64,000 nt of DNA from Paenibacillus sp. PAMC 26794 (lineage in GTDB: Bacteria > Bacillota > Bacilli > Paenibacillales > Paenibacillaceae): positions 145,502 to 209,501 of the forward strand of contig NZ_ANHX01000076.1 in assembly GCF_000316035.1 (NCBI RefSeq). The letters run 5' to 3'. Shown here in pieces: positions 1-8,662 of the stretch; position 1 is the first letter of the stretch, and each line of letters begins with the position of its first letter. Under the pieces are notes generated by a model. It was not told the origin of the DNA. It did not search any database and saw nothing but the letters and a program-made list of their open reading frames with translations. The translations under genes and the position numbers were made by a program.

Positions 1-2
1 CG

Positions 3-695
3 CATGCACTGCAGGCGTTTGAAAGAGCGGATGAATTGGACCCTGAGGATGAAGATACGCTGGAGTTTCTGGGATGGATTCGAAGCAAAATGGAGGAGCC
101 GTCCGAATCTGAACATGAAGTTGAAACGGATCCAGAGACTGTTGGAGAATTCCGTGTACCCGTTGACGTTGTAGCGACCTTTGAAGCGGTCCCCAGACCG
201 GAATCCGGCGAATTCTGGAACGATAGTGAGCAGGCACTGGAGCACTATGTGTCCAATCCGCCAAGTGATGGTCTCATTGAGTCTGTGGAGGAGCAATTGG
301 TGTTCCGGCTTCCTGCCTCCTACATTGAGATGATGAAGCTACATAACGGTGGCATTCCGTACAATCGTTATTTCCCTGTAGCGAACACAGATACGGGAGC
401 TACGGATTATGTTGAAATTGAAGGCATATTGGGCATTGGTCGTGAGAAGCCTCGCTCGTTAGCTGGTGTACAAGGTAGCTGGACTTTGATTGAACGTGAA
501 GGTTATCCGGAGATTGGTGTAGTCATCGCGGTATCTCCTTCGGAGTCGGGGGTTGTCATGCTCGATTATCGTTCATTCGGTAATGATGGAGAACCTGAGG
601 TCGTTTATGTGAAAAGAGAGAATCCCAAAGAGATCATTCCGTTGGCACCGAACTTTGAGACGTTTATCCAAGGGCTGATGACTCCAGAAGTCTAG
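3..695 (+). CDS. SMI1/KNR4 family protein, 5' truncated by window
   Basis: The reading frame is open from the first bases of the window, so the start lies upstream. The visible N-terminus (HALQAFERADELDPEDEDTL) resembles one TPR helix pair. It is followed by an acidic linker and, from about residue 75, by a SMI1/KNR4-type domain with the typical LPASYIEMMKLHNGG segment and a glycine-rich strand around GILGIG. Such domains are common in immunity proteins of polymorphic toxin systems and in general protein-interaction modules. No toxin gene is visible here, so an immunity role is only a possibility. The gene ends at TAG and is followed by a hairpin shared with the convergent DinB-like gene. Confidence 0.75.
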   Translation, partial: HALQAFERADELDPEDEDTLEFLGWIRSKMEEPSESEHEVETDPETVGEFRVPVDVVATFEAVPRPESGEFWNDSEQALEHYVSNPPSDGLIESVEEQLVFRLPASYIEMMKLHNGGIPYNRYFPVANTDTGATDYVEIEGILGIGREKPRSLAGVQGSWTLIEREGYPEIGVVIAVSPSESGVVMLDYRSFGNDGEPEVVYVKRENPKEIIPLAPNFETFIQGLMTPEV

Positions 696-770
696 TATGA
701 ATAATATCATTGTGTTGAAGCGCCTCTATACTAGTGCTAACTAGACAATGTAGAGTATGGTAAAAACAAT

Positions 771-813
771 ACAAGCCGCGAGGGAGAAACATTCCCTTGC
801 GGCTTGCTTTCGT
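771..813. terminator. bidirectional hairpin terminator
   Basis: CAAGCCGCGAGGGA pairs with TCCCTTGCGGCTTG around a short loop between two convergent genes. T-rich stretches lie on both sides (CTTTCG on the plus strand, a poly-U-like tract on the minus strand), so it probably ends transcription from both directions. Confidence 0.7.
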
Positions 814-833
814 TCTATCGGAATCTTTCCGGT

Positions 834-1331
834 TTACGCCGGGAACCCGCCACCTGGAGGCGGCCATGCGCCGTAGAAGCGACGCAGCAGAACAATCTCC
901 CCTAGATGATACGAGTTATGGGAGGCGATATTGCGCAGAAGTCCTGCTTTAGTTTCACCCGGGAAATAGAGCAGTGGATCATCTAATTGTGCAGTTTCTG
1001 CAATGGCTACGGCTTGACCAACCCCATCCAAGAATGCCTGAATATCTACCTTCCACGTGGCTTCGTCCTGTGGACCTTTCTCTTCAGGCCAGCTCTCACT
1101 CACGTTAGCAGGGAGTTGTGGCTTGCGTCCTTCCAAGTGTTCGAGCATGAATTGCTGCCAATAATGCATGTGCTTCACCAACTGATAGATCGTATATGGC
1201 ATGGCATCGTGCGTACGAGCAGCAAGTGTGACATCGATATCGGGTAGAGCACGGGCGATGCGGATATGACCGCGTTCCCCCACTAATGATTTGACAAGGG
1301 CTTGCCCAAAGCTTTGATTCTCATCTGACAT
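834..1331 (-). CDS. DinB-like four-helix protein
   Basis: A 165-residue protein of the DinB/YfiT-like metal-binding four-helix bundle superfamily. The sequence shows the family's histidine pattern: HMHYW in the first third and HNSYHLGEIVLLRR near the C-terminus, which together would bind a divalent metal. The proline/glycine-rich end (AWPPPGGGFPA) is usual for the subgroup. Some members are thiol-dependent transferases; many have no known substrate. The ATG is preceded by GAGGAAGG at good spacing. The gene stands alone, convergent with the SMI1 gene and divergent from the response regulator. Confidence 0.8.
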   Translation of the reverse strand: MSDENQSFGQALVKSLVGERGHIRIARALPDIDVTLAARTHDAMPYTIYQLVKHMHYWQQFMLEHLEGRKPQLPANVSESWPEEKGPQDEATWKVDIQAFLDGVGQAVAIAETAQLDDPLLYFPGETKAGLLRNIASHNSYHLGEIVLLRRFYGAWPPPGGGFPA

Positions 1332-1449
1332 ATGGAACCTTCCTCTCTTCCAGACAGGATCTATTGACCTGCCCTCTATTAAGTATTATACAATTAAATT
1401 GCTATAAATTGAAAATGGGGAACAAGAACCAAAATACTTAAAATGCCTA

Positions 1450-1503
1450 TGATATAATAGTGAAAATAAATCTCGAGACCTCAGGGTCGAGGAGGAAGCT
1501 CCT
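1450..1503 (+). promoter_or_regulatory. extended -10 promoter and hairpin-masked RBS
   Basis: TGATATAAT (1450-1458) is an extended -10 element with no good -35. The leader contains a small hairpin (CTCGA...TCGAG). The ribosome binding site is inside a second perfect hairpin, AGGAG-GAAG-CTCCT (1490-1503), which directly abuts the GTG start at 1504. The promoter is inferred; the hairpin is read from the sequence. Confidence 0.5.
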
Positions 1504-2667
1504 GTGAAAGTGATATTGGTTGACGACGAACGTCTAGCGTTGATAGGCCTTCAAAAATCACTAGAAAAAGAAGTAAGCGGCATTGAAATTATCGCTACAT
1601 ATATGAATCCAACAGAGGCTGTGGCGGGGATTGTGGAGCACCGTCCTGATGTTGTATTTCTGGATATTCATATGCCGGAGATGGATGGTATGGATCTGGG
1701 AAGACAGATTCAGACGGCAATACCGGGCACCGAAATTATATTTGTGACCAGTTACGATCAATATGCGGTGCATGCTTTCGAACTACAGGCTTTGGACTAT
1801 TTGATGAAGCCCATCAAAAAAGATCGATTGAAGCAGACGGTGAGCCGCGTAAGAGAGAAACTGAGCGTAAAACGCGAGCAGCGGTCAAAGGATACAAACG
1901 TACCTTTAATTTGCTGTTTTAATCAGATTCAGTTTAGGCTTCCAGGAAAGGATACCCAGGTTGCCAAATGGCGTACAAGCAAGGCGCAGGAGCTGTTTGC
2001 ATACTTGCTTCACCATCGGAACCAGGTCATTCATCGCAGTGTTCTGCTGGAGCTTCTGTGGCCGGGAATGGAAGAGGGGAAGACGGCACACCAACTCTAC
2101 ACTACGATGTATCATGTCCGCCAAACCCTGAAAACTTGCAATATGGATATGATCACGATTCAGAGTGCACACCTGGAGGCAGGTTATCGACTCGAATTGG
2201 GTGAGGCTCAGTTGGATAGTGAGCAGTGGGAACGGGAAATCAGGCAATGGAAAGTCGTAGACGCAATTACCGTTCATGCGTATGAGCAAGCGCTTCATCT
2301 ATATAAGGGTACCTATCTTGGTAATTATGAATACATGTGGGCTGAACCTGAGCGGGAAAGATTACGCTATCTGTGGCTGTATCATATGAGACAACTAAGT
2401 CTGTATTACCAGCAGCATGGGCTGGCGGAGAAAGTGGTCGAGAGTACACGACGTATCCAGCATATGCTTCCGGATGAAGAAGAAAGTTATTTTATGCTAA
2501 TGAAGTTATATGATGAAATGCGCAACGATCTCGGTGTGGAGGAGCAGTATCGTCTCTTAACCACCAGAATGGAGCAAGACTTGGAGATACCGATTAGTGA
2601 AGAGGTTCGCGAATGGTACAGGGACTGGAAGCTCGGTTTGATCAAGTCAGGGCATCGTAACCAATGA
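1504..2667 (+). CDS. response regulator with winged-helix and BTAD domain
   Basis: A 387-residue response regulator. The N-terminal receiver has the acidic pocket VDDER, the phosphoacceptor Asp54 in VFLDIHMPEMDG, and the conserved Lys in LMKPIKKD. The rest is a SARP-like effector: a winged helix at about 135-215 and a bacterial transcriptional activation (TPR-type) region to about 375. In Firmicutes, such regulators often pair with 7TMR-DISM hybrid kinases. The stop overlaps the start of the downstream kinase by four bases (ATGA), so the two are translationally coupled and almost certainly form one signalling pair. The start is GTG, with its AGGAGG inside a small hairpin. Confidence 0.9.
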   Translation: MKVILVDDERLALIGLQKSLEKEVSGIEIIATYMNPTEAVAGIVEHRPDVVFLDIHMPEMDGMDLGRQIQTAIPGTEIIFVTSYDQYAVHAFELQALDYLMKPIKKDRLKQTVSRVREKLSVKREQRSKDTNVPLICCFNQIQFRLPGKDTQVAKWRTSKAQELFAYLLHHRNQVIHRSVLLELLWPGMEEGKTAHQLYTTMYHVRQTLKTCNMDMITIQSAHLEAGYRLELGEAQLDSEQWEREIRQWKVVDAITVHAYEQALHLYKGTYLGNYEYMWAEPERERLRYLWLYHMRQLSLYYQQHGLAEKVVESTRRIQHMLPDEEESYFMLMKLYDEMRNDLGVEEQYRLLTTRMEQDLEIPISEEVREWYRDWKLGLIKSGHRNQ

Positions 2668-5600
2668 ATTTACGACATACAAATCCCGTGAAACGTTTCA
2701 AATACGTTCTGATCCTGTCGATCATTTTAGTGGCATTGGTCGGTATGCGCTGGGTATGGTCGCAGTTCTTCCCTGCCTTGGACAATCATCACGCTGTGAA
2801 TGGTGTAGTTGATTTGCGAGGTGTCGATCTGGAACAAGTGCCGGTAATGCATCTGAACGGAGAATGGGAACTATATTCGAATCAATTACTGACCAGGAAG
2901 GATATTGTGGATGAGGGACGGGCACATGCGGCGGATGTGGTCCAGGTTCCGGGAGATTGGAATGCCGAGAACCGGGATCAGGAGAGTTCACTTGGATATG
3001 CCACATATCGATTGCGTGTGTTGACTGATCCGCTCCAGGTACCTGTGACCTTCTGGTTCAGAAACATCCGAAGTTCATCTGAAATTGAAATCAATGGGAA
3101 TATCGTGGGCGGAATGGGGGAGGTGTCGGAGGATGCGGATACCTATGAACCGAGAAGTACCTCTTATACGGCATCCTACGAAGATGAAGGCGCAACAGAG
3201 ATTGAATTACTCATTCGTGTAGCCAATTATGATAGCCCGTATATAGGCGGGATCGGCAAACCCGTTCGCTTCGGTTCCCAGGCGGCGGTTGATTACGCAC
3301 GTTGGTATTCCATCGGTTTTCAACTGGCCATTTTTCTCGTTTTACTACTTCATGGCATGTATGCCTGTATCCTGTTTATGTTCAACCCACAGGAGCGGGC
3401 CTTACTCGTCGCAGCTATATTAACCTTATCTGTGGGCATCGTGGTTATGGTTGGTCATGATAACATTCTGATGTTATGGCTCCCTATTAACTATACGTGG
3501 GGGATCAAGCTTCGTCTGATCTGTCTGTTGCTGCAAAATGCTTGTATTCTGCTGTTGTTCCAGAGATTGACCTTGGTACATACACGAACAAAGATCCTTC
3601 AATTAGGCATTGTCACGACAATAGCTTATATTGCTGTTATTCTGGCGATGCCAATTCACGTTGTCTATGCCATGGTTCATTACTCTGTTATCGACGTGTT
3701 CTTTCTCGTCTCTTCTCTCTGGTTCCTGTACATTGTAGGTGTCATGCTCTTTAGGAAACAGGCTGATCGAGATATGGTTTTTCTACTCCTGACAGCTGGA
3801 GGTATCATATCCAATATGCTGTGGAGTACAAGTGAGACATCGAAAGATGTGACAACAGTCTATTATCCCATTGACATCATCTTTGCCATTACTGGCTTCT
3901 CCGCCTATTGGTTCAAGAAATACTTCAGGAATGCCAAGGAGAATATGAAGCTGAATACAGAACTGCAGAAGGGCGACAAAATTAAAGACCAGTTCTTGGC
4001 GAATACATCACATGAACTACGGACCCCGCTGCACGGGATCATTAACATCGCTCACAACGTGGTCACCCGAGAGAAGAACAGATTGGATGAACGGAGCCTG
4101 GAGGATATGGAGTTGCTGATTACGATCGGTCGACGGATGTCCCATCTCCTTGGTGATCTACTGGATGTAGTCCGGTTGAAGGAACACCGCATTGTGTTAC
4201 GTCAGGTTCCTCTTTCCATACAGTCCGTGGTGCCTGGCATTATCGCCATGCTGCAATTCATGGCAGAACGGAAACCAGTCCGCCTTCATATGGAGATTCC
4301 GGAATCGTTCCCACTGGTCATGGCTGATGAAGAAAGACTCGTTCAGATTTTGTATAATCTGCTGCATAACGCGCTTAAACATACAGAGGAAGGAATGATC
4401 TCAGTAAGTGCCGAAATTCGTGAAGGACATGCTCTGATTCATGTGACGGATACAGGTATTGGCATGGATGAGGACACGCGGATGCGTATTTTCCTCCCGT
4501 ATGAACAAGGGTCGTATGGAATCAGTGATGGACAAGGCATCGGGCTTGGACTGAACATCTGCAAAGAGCTCGTAGAACTGCACGGCGGGGCACTTACGGT
4601 TCGCTCGGAACTCGGAAAGGGCTCGGTATTCAGCTTCGATCTACCGCTCGCGGATGAAGCCGCCGATCAGGCTCAGTCACAACTTCCCCTGATATGGGAA
4701 CAGGCCGCCGAGATGATGGAAGATGCACCTAGCGGATTCCTGTTACCCCGCCAAGGTATGGGGGACGCGGAAGCCTTGGCGACAGCAGAGATGGCTCCGT
4801 TGTTAAAAGAGGGGAAAGCCACCATTCTGGCTGTCGATGATGATCCGGTGAATCTGGATGTGCTGGTCAGCATTCTTTCGAATGAACCCTACACCATAAT
4901 TACGGCTCGGTCGGGCCAGGAGGCGATGGAACTGCTGGGCACTCGCCAATGGGATCTGCTCATTACAGATGTGATGATGCCGAATATGTCCGGCTATGAG
5001 TTAACTCAGAAGGTGCGGGAACAATTCTCGATGTCAGAGCTTCCTGTGTTATTGTTGACGGCACGAAGTCAGCCGCCAGATATCTACACAGGGTTTGCAT
5101 CGGGCGCGAATGATTATGTCACGAAGCCTGTAGATGCGGTGGAACTGAAATATCGGATACGTGCATTGACCATGCTAAATCGGTCTATCCAAGAGCGCCT
5201 GCGCATGGAGGCCGCTTATTTACAGGCGCAGATTCAGCCACACTTCCTGTTCAATACGCTGAATTCACTTATGGTTTTAAGTGATATTGATACAGAGCAT
5301 ATGCGGAAGCTTGGTGAAGCTTTTTCATCCTATTTACGGATCAGCTTCAACTATCTCAATACAGGGGAACTGGTGAAATTATCATACGAGCTGGAACTCG
5401 TTGAAGCCTATCTTTTTATTGAGAAAACACGATTTGAAGATCGATTGTCGGTGGTATTAAACGTAGAGCCGGACCTTCCGTTACTTCTCCCGCCGCTATC
5501 GATCCAGCCTTTGATTGAAAATGCTGTCAGACACGGACTATTAAGCCGCAATGTAGGCGGTACGTTATGTCTATCCATCACTCGCCATGAGGGTTATACC

Positions 5601-5804
5601 CGTATTGAGGTGAAGGATAATGGCAAAGGTATGGAACCGGAGAAGGTTGCAGAACTGCTACATGCTACGCCAGGTGGAAAAGGCGGAATAGGCATTGTGA
5701 ATACAAACCGCAGATTGCTGCAACGGTATGGTCAGGGGTTATCGATCGTAAGTGAACCGGGTGAGGGTACGATGGTTTCATTTGATATTCCGGATGAGAT
5801 ATAA
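2664..5804 (+). CDS. hybrid sensor kinase with two kinase cores (7TMR-DISM)
   Basis: A 1046-residue membrane sensor. Visible order: N-terminal membrane anchor, extracellular galactose-binding-like 7TMR-DISM domain (about 45-200), seven-transmembrane region (about 215-425), HisKA with phosphoacceptor His in NTSHELRTPLHG (about 449), HATPase with N-box LYNLLHNALKH and GIGLGLNICKEL, receiver with Asp in LLITDVMMP (about 768), then a second kinase of LytS type with QIQPHFLFNTLN (about 858) and its own ATPase (PLIENAVRHG, GIGIVNTNRRLL). It therefore holds two complete ATP-binding transmitter modules around one receiver. It overlaps the preceding regulator by four bases. Its signal is unknown; the extracellular DISM domain suggests a carbohydrate or other small ligand. 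Confidence 0.93.
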   Translation: MNLRHTNPVKRFKYVLILSIILVALVGMRWVWSQFFPALDNHHAVNGVVDLRGVDLEQVPVMHLNGEWELYSNQLLTRKDIVDEGRAHAADVVQVPGDWNAENRDQESSLGYATYRLRVLTDPLQVPVTFWFRNIRSSSEIEINGNIVGGMGEVSEDADTYEPRSTSYTASYEDEGATEIELLIRVANYDSPYIGGIGKPVRFGSQAAVDYARWYSIGFQLAIFLVLLLHGMYACILFMFNPQERALLVAAILTLSVGIVVMVGHDNILMLWLPINYTWGIKLRLICLLLQNACILLLFQRLTLVHTRTKILQLGIVTTIAYIAVILAMPIHVVYAMVHYSVIDVFFLVSSLWFLYIVGVMLFRKQADRDMVFLLLTAGGIISNMLWSTSETSKDVTTVYYPIDIIFAITGFSAYWFKKYFRNAKENMKLNTELQKGDKIKDQFLANTSHELRTPLHGIINIAHNVVTREKNRLDERSLEDMELLITIGRRMSHLLGDLLDVVRLKEHRIVLRQVPLSIQSVVPGIIAMLQFMAERKPVRLHMEIPESFPLVMADEERLVQILYNLLHNALKHTEEGMISVSAEIREGHALIHVTDTGIGMDEDTRMRIFLPYEQGSYGISDGQGIGLGLNICKELVELHGGALTVRSELGKGSVFSFDLPLADEAADQAQSQLPLIWEQAAEMMEDAPSGFLLPRQGMGDAEALATAEMAPLLKEGKATILAVDDDPVNLDVLVSILSNEPYTIITARSGQEAMELLGTRQWDLLITDVMMPNMSGYELTQKVREQFSMSELPVLLLTARSQPPDIYTGFASGANDYVTKPVDAVELKYRIRALTMLNRSIQERLRMEAAYLQAQIQPHFLFNTLNSLMVLSDIDTEHMRKLGEAFSSYLRISFNYLNTGELVKLSYELELVEAYLFIEKTRFEDRLSVVLNVEPDLPLLLPPLSIQPLIENAVRHGLLSRNVGGTLCLSITRHEGYTRIEVKDNGKGMEPEKVAELLHATPGGKGGIGIVNTNRRLLQRYGQGLSIVSEPGEGTMVSFDIPDEI

Positions 5805-5806
5805 GG

Positions 5807-5842
5807 AAAAGGCCGCAGAAGTGAAAACTTCCGGCCTTTTTG
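5807..5842 (+). terminator. rho-independent terminator after hybrid kinase
   Basis: AAAAGGCCG...CGGCCTTTTT with inner GAAGT/ACTTC pairing, followed by a T run, immediately after the kinase stop. Confidence 0.85.
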
Positions 5843-5971
5843 TTTTGCTTGCGTGTTCATTCCCTAATTTTAATTATTTCTAATGCTTCTTTCATATGTT
5901 AGTATATTTAACATTAGAAGCGCGGTTCCGGCATTGGGCGCTAAACGTTGTTATAGTGGGTGAAGAGATCA

Positions 5972-7291
5972 ATGCGCAATTGGGTCAAAAATGAGAATGT
6001 GCAGATGACGGCCATTGCCTTTGCCACTGCGGTAGGGGCGCAATTCAAGATAAATCCGTTCCGGGAAGATTACTTCCGAATCGGGCTCGGGGTTAGCATC
6101 CTTTTATTTCTGCTGATGATCATGCCACACTTGTCTTATGTGAAGACAGGAATCCTGACAGGCATCGCGAATTTGCTGTTTCAGTCAGCAGATCTCATCA
6201 ATCATGTACAGACCGTGTCCATACTGGAAAGCATGCGGGACAATCTGGGGGCAGGCGTGTATTATGTGGTCTTTGCCTATGGGCTTAGCATGTTCAAGCA
6301 TCGATTCCATGAGATGCAGCCTCTTCTGCTCGGCGGGTTAATCACATGTATCGATTTCTCCTCTAATCTTGTTGAGCTGCTTCTTCGCGGAATGTTAAGC
6401 GGGACCAATATCTTTTATATGAAGGAATGGTTGTATCTGCTTGTGGTAGGTGGTCTGCGAAGTTACTTTGTGATTGGGCTATATAACAGCATTGCGGTGA
6501 GGCAGATGCGGCTTTTACATGCAGAGCAGGAGAAGCGGATGGAGCAGATGCTGAGTGTGAACTCGGGCTTGTATGGCGAGGTCTTTTACCTGAAGAAAGC
6601 GATGAATACGATCGAAGGCATTACGGCAGACAGCTATGAACTATATCGCGATCTCCGGGAGCAGGACATGAACCAATACAGTCAGCGCACGCTGGGCATC
6701 GCTCAGCAGATTCATGAAGTGAAGAAGGATTCACAACGCATTCTCGCGGGTCTGCTGAAGCTGTATGATAACGAAAAAGCGGTCAACATGAGCTTATCCG
6801 AAGTGCTGAACTTTGCCAGTAAAGCAAACCGAAAATATAGCGAAATGCTGCATAAGCAGGTCGAGATCGACATCGAGCAACAGTATGATTGTGAGTCTCC
6901 GTATTACATTCCTCTTCTAACGGTAATGAATAACCTGATTGCCAATGCGGTAGAGGCGATTGAGCATGAAGGGACGGTCCGAATTCGTGTGTATGAGCAG
7001 GAAGATGACGTACATTTCGTTGTGATGGATACTGGAAAAGGCGTACCTGAAGCCAAACGGGATGTCATCTTTGAACCGGGCTATACAACGAAGTTTAATG
7101 AAGTCGGCATTGCCGCCACGGGTATTGGCCTGTCCCATGTACGTGATATCGTTCAGTCGTTGGCGGGACAGATTAAGGTAGAGTCGGCGCCTGCGGGAGC
7201 GAGAGGGACTACATTTCGTATAGCTATTCCCAAAATAAATCTGATCAAGGGGGCCGATGTCGATGACACTTTCTATCATGATCGTGGATGA
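5972..7291 (+). CDS. GlnK-like membrane sensor histidine kinase
   Basis: About 439 residues when started at the ATG at 5972, which has GGTGAAGAG at good spacing; a GTG at 5960 is less well placed. The N-terminal 150 residues form about five or six membrane helices (VSILLFLLMIMPHL onward). A coiled-coil linker follows (about 175-200), then a Spo0B-like dimerisation segment with a candidate phosphoacceptor in QQIHEVKKDSQRI, and a C-terminal ATPase with N-box NNLIANAVEAIEH and glycine box GIGLSHVRDIV. The architecture and the following regulator fragment resemble Bacillus GlnK(YcbA)-GlnL(YcbB), which respond to glutamine. The partner regulator here is truncated, so the kinase may be an orphan. 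An inverted repeat TTCTAATG/CATTAGAA lies upstream at 5878-5919. Confidence 0.85.
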   Translation: MRNWVKNENVQMTAIAFATAVGAQFKINPFREDYFRIGLGVSILLFLLMIMPHLSYVKTGILTGIANLLFQSADLINHVQTVSILESMRDNLGAGVYYVVFAYGLSMFKHRFHEMQPLLLGGLITCIDFSSNLVELLLRGMLSGTNIFYMKEWLYLLVVGGLRSYFVIGLYNSIAVRQMRLLHAEQEKRMEQMLSVNSGLYGEVFYLKKAMNTIEGITADSYELYRDLREQDMNQYSQRTLGIAQQIHEVKKDSQRILAGLLKLYDNEKAVNMSLSEVLNFASKANRKYSEMLHKQVEIDIEQQYDCESPYYIPLLTVMNNLIANAVEAIEHEGTVRIRVYEQEDDVHFVVMDTGKGVPEAKRDVIFEPGYTTKFNEVGIAATGIGLSHVRDIVQSLAGQIKVESAPAGARGTTFRIAIPKINLIKGADVDDTFYHDRG

Positions 7292-7427
7292 TGATGTGGT
7301 GAGCCGGAGTATGCTGCATGATATCATTGAATCCTGTGGAATCGGCGAGCTTGCGGGCACGCCTGAAGAGCTCTTTCAGAATATTCGGCATGAGCGGACC
7401 AAGGCATTTCTGGGTAAAATTTTATAA
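7257..7427 (+). pseudogene. truncated GlnL-like response regulator
   Basis: The frame starts at ATG 7257 (or 7263) inside the end of the kinase gene and reads MSMTLSIMIVDDDVVSRSML, a clear receiver-domain beginning with the acidic triad. It stops after 56 codons. GlnL/YcbB-type partners are about 300 residues, so nearly all of the receiver, including the phosphoacceptor Asp, and the whole output domain are missing. The overlap with the kinase is the normal arrangement for such pairs. Most simply this is an internal deletion that joined the N-terminal codons to a short out-of-place tail (RHERTKAFLGKIL). Confidence 0.7.
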
Positions 7428-7449
7428 CGCATACTTGAATGAAAATAAT

Positions 7450-7524
7450 CCCCTATGGGCGGACGATGGTTCAAGCACATCTGGTGTGATGGACTTGAAC
7501 GTGGTGTGCTTGTAGGGGCTTTTT
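7450..7524 (+). terminator. structured terminator with alternative hairpins
   Basis: CCCCTA (7450-7455) pairs with TAGGGG (7513-7518), followed by CTTTTTC. Inside, GTTCAAG/CTTGAAC and CAAGCACA/TGTGCTTG share bases and cannot form together. The outer stem with the T run would end transcription ahead of the iron operon promoter. Confidence 0.6.
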
Positions 7525-7579
7525 CGCCAATTGAAGAAGGAGCTAGCTTTTTGAAATGGCAGGGAAAAGGTCATTTTGC

Positions 7580-7631
7580 TTGACTTCATAGAGAGAGCAG
7601 GGTAAAATTCATTAATTGAAAATGATTATCA
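7580..7631 (+). promoter_or_regulatory. sigma-A promoter with Fur box
   Basis: TTGACT (7580-7585), a 17-base spacer and TAAAAT (7603-7608) form a good vegetative promoter. TGAAAATGATTATCA (7617-7631) matches the Bacillus Fur box TGATAATNATTATCA with one mismatch and sits over the expected start of transcription. Iron-replete Fur would block the downstream permease operon. Confidence 0.85.
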
Positions 7632-7651
7632 ATGAGAAATGAGACAATCGA

Positions 7652-8662
7652 GTGAAGAAGCAAACGGGAACCCCTCTTCGTTTCACGCTGATACTACTTT
7701 CAGCAATTGCGCTATTGTTATTCTCCATGTTTATAGCAATCTCTATGGGCGCAAAATCGTTAACACTCCATACCGTGTGGGATGCAGTCTTTAACTATAA
7801 CCGTAGTCTGAGTACCCACCAGATCATTCAGGAAATTCGTCTACCCCGAGTGCTGGCTGCTGCTCTGGTCGGAGCCGCATTTGCTGTAGCGGGTGCTCTG
7901 ATGCAAGGGGTTACCCGCAACCCTCTGGCTGATGTTGGTGTGCTTGGAATTAATGCGGGTGCCATGTTTGTGGTCGCGCTAAGCTTTGTATTTTTACCAC
8001 AGCTTCCGTTCTCTGTATTAATGCTACTGTCATTCACGGGTGCTGTTCTAAGTACGTTGCTCATCTATCTATTGGGTTCGGGTTCTCCAGGTGGATTAAC
8101 ACCTATGAAGCTCACGTTGGCAGGTACCGTTGTTGCGGCCTTGCTGCATTCGTTGACTTCAGGGGTTGCTATCTATTTTGAACTCAGTCAGGATCTGGCG
8201 TTCTGGTATGCTGGCGGAGTAGCTGGGGTATCATGGGCGCAGCTTCGTATCGTGTTGCCGGTTATTCTGACTGCACTAATTCTCTCCATAACCTTGGGCA
8301 GATCCATTTCGATTATGGCTTTGGGCGCAGAGGTTGCATCTAATCTGGGCGTTCGCATAGCGAGAGTTCGTATGTACGCCATCATAATTGCGTTGGTACT
8401 AGCGGGAGTATCCGTTTCAGCCGTGGGTTCAATTGCCTTTGTGGGACTGGTTATTCCGCATATTGCAAGAAAGCTTGTAGGGGTGAACTATACATATGTC
8501 ATTCCAATCTCAGCAGTGCTGGGAAGTATATTACTTGTTCTAGCTGACTTGGGTGCAAGAATTGCTGATCCTCCCAAGGAACTGGCTATTGGTGTTATTG
8601 TCGCCATGATCGGCGTACCTTTCTTCCTCTATGTTGCCCGAAAGGAACAGCGGAATTTATGA
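7652..8662 (+). CDS. FecCD-type iron-siderophore ABC permease, subunit 1
   Basis: A 336-residue, very hydrophobic permease of the BtuC/FecCD family. Signature segments are RLPRVLAAALVGAAFAVAGA, MQGVTRNPLADVGVLGINAG and, near the end, GSIAFVGLVIPHIARKLVG with the cytoplasmic coupling helix. About ten membrane helices are expected. It would dimerise with the next gene product to carry ferric siderophore across the membrane. The start is GTG. It lies directly behind a Fur-boxed promoter and overlaps the next gene by four bases. No ATPase gene is present in the operon, so it probably uses one encoded elsewhere, as Bacillus systems do with YusV. Confidence 0.93.
   Translation: MKKQTGTPLRFTLILLSAIALLLFSMFIAISMGAKSLTLHTVWDAVFNYNRSLSTHQIIQEIRLPRVLAAALVGAAFAVAGALMQGVTRNPLADVGVLGINAGAMFVVALSFVFLPQLPFSVLMLLSFTGAVLSTLLIYLLGSGSPGGLTPMKLTLAGTVVAALLHSLTSGVAIYFELSQDLAFWYAGGVAGVSWAQLRIVLPVILTALILSITLGRSISIMALGAEVASNLGVRIARVRMYAIIIALVLAGVSVSAVGSIAFVGLVIPHIARKLVGVNYTYVIPISAVLGSILLVLADLGARIADPPKELAIGVIVAMIGVPFFLYVARKEQRNL

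Noticed and set aside
7450..7524. Fluoride, guanidine or T-box riboswitch
   Set aside because: GGCGGACGATGG is suggestive at first, but the conserved cores of these classes are missing and no matching downstream gene exists.
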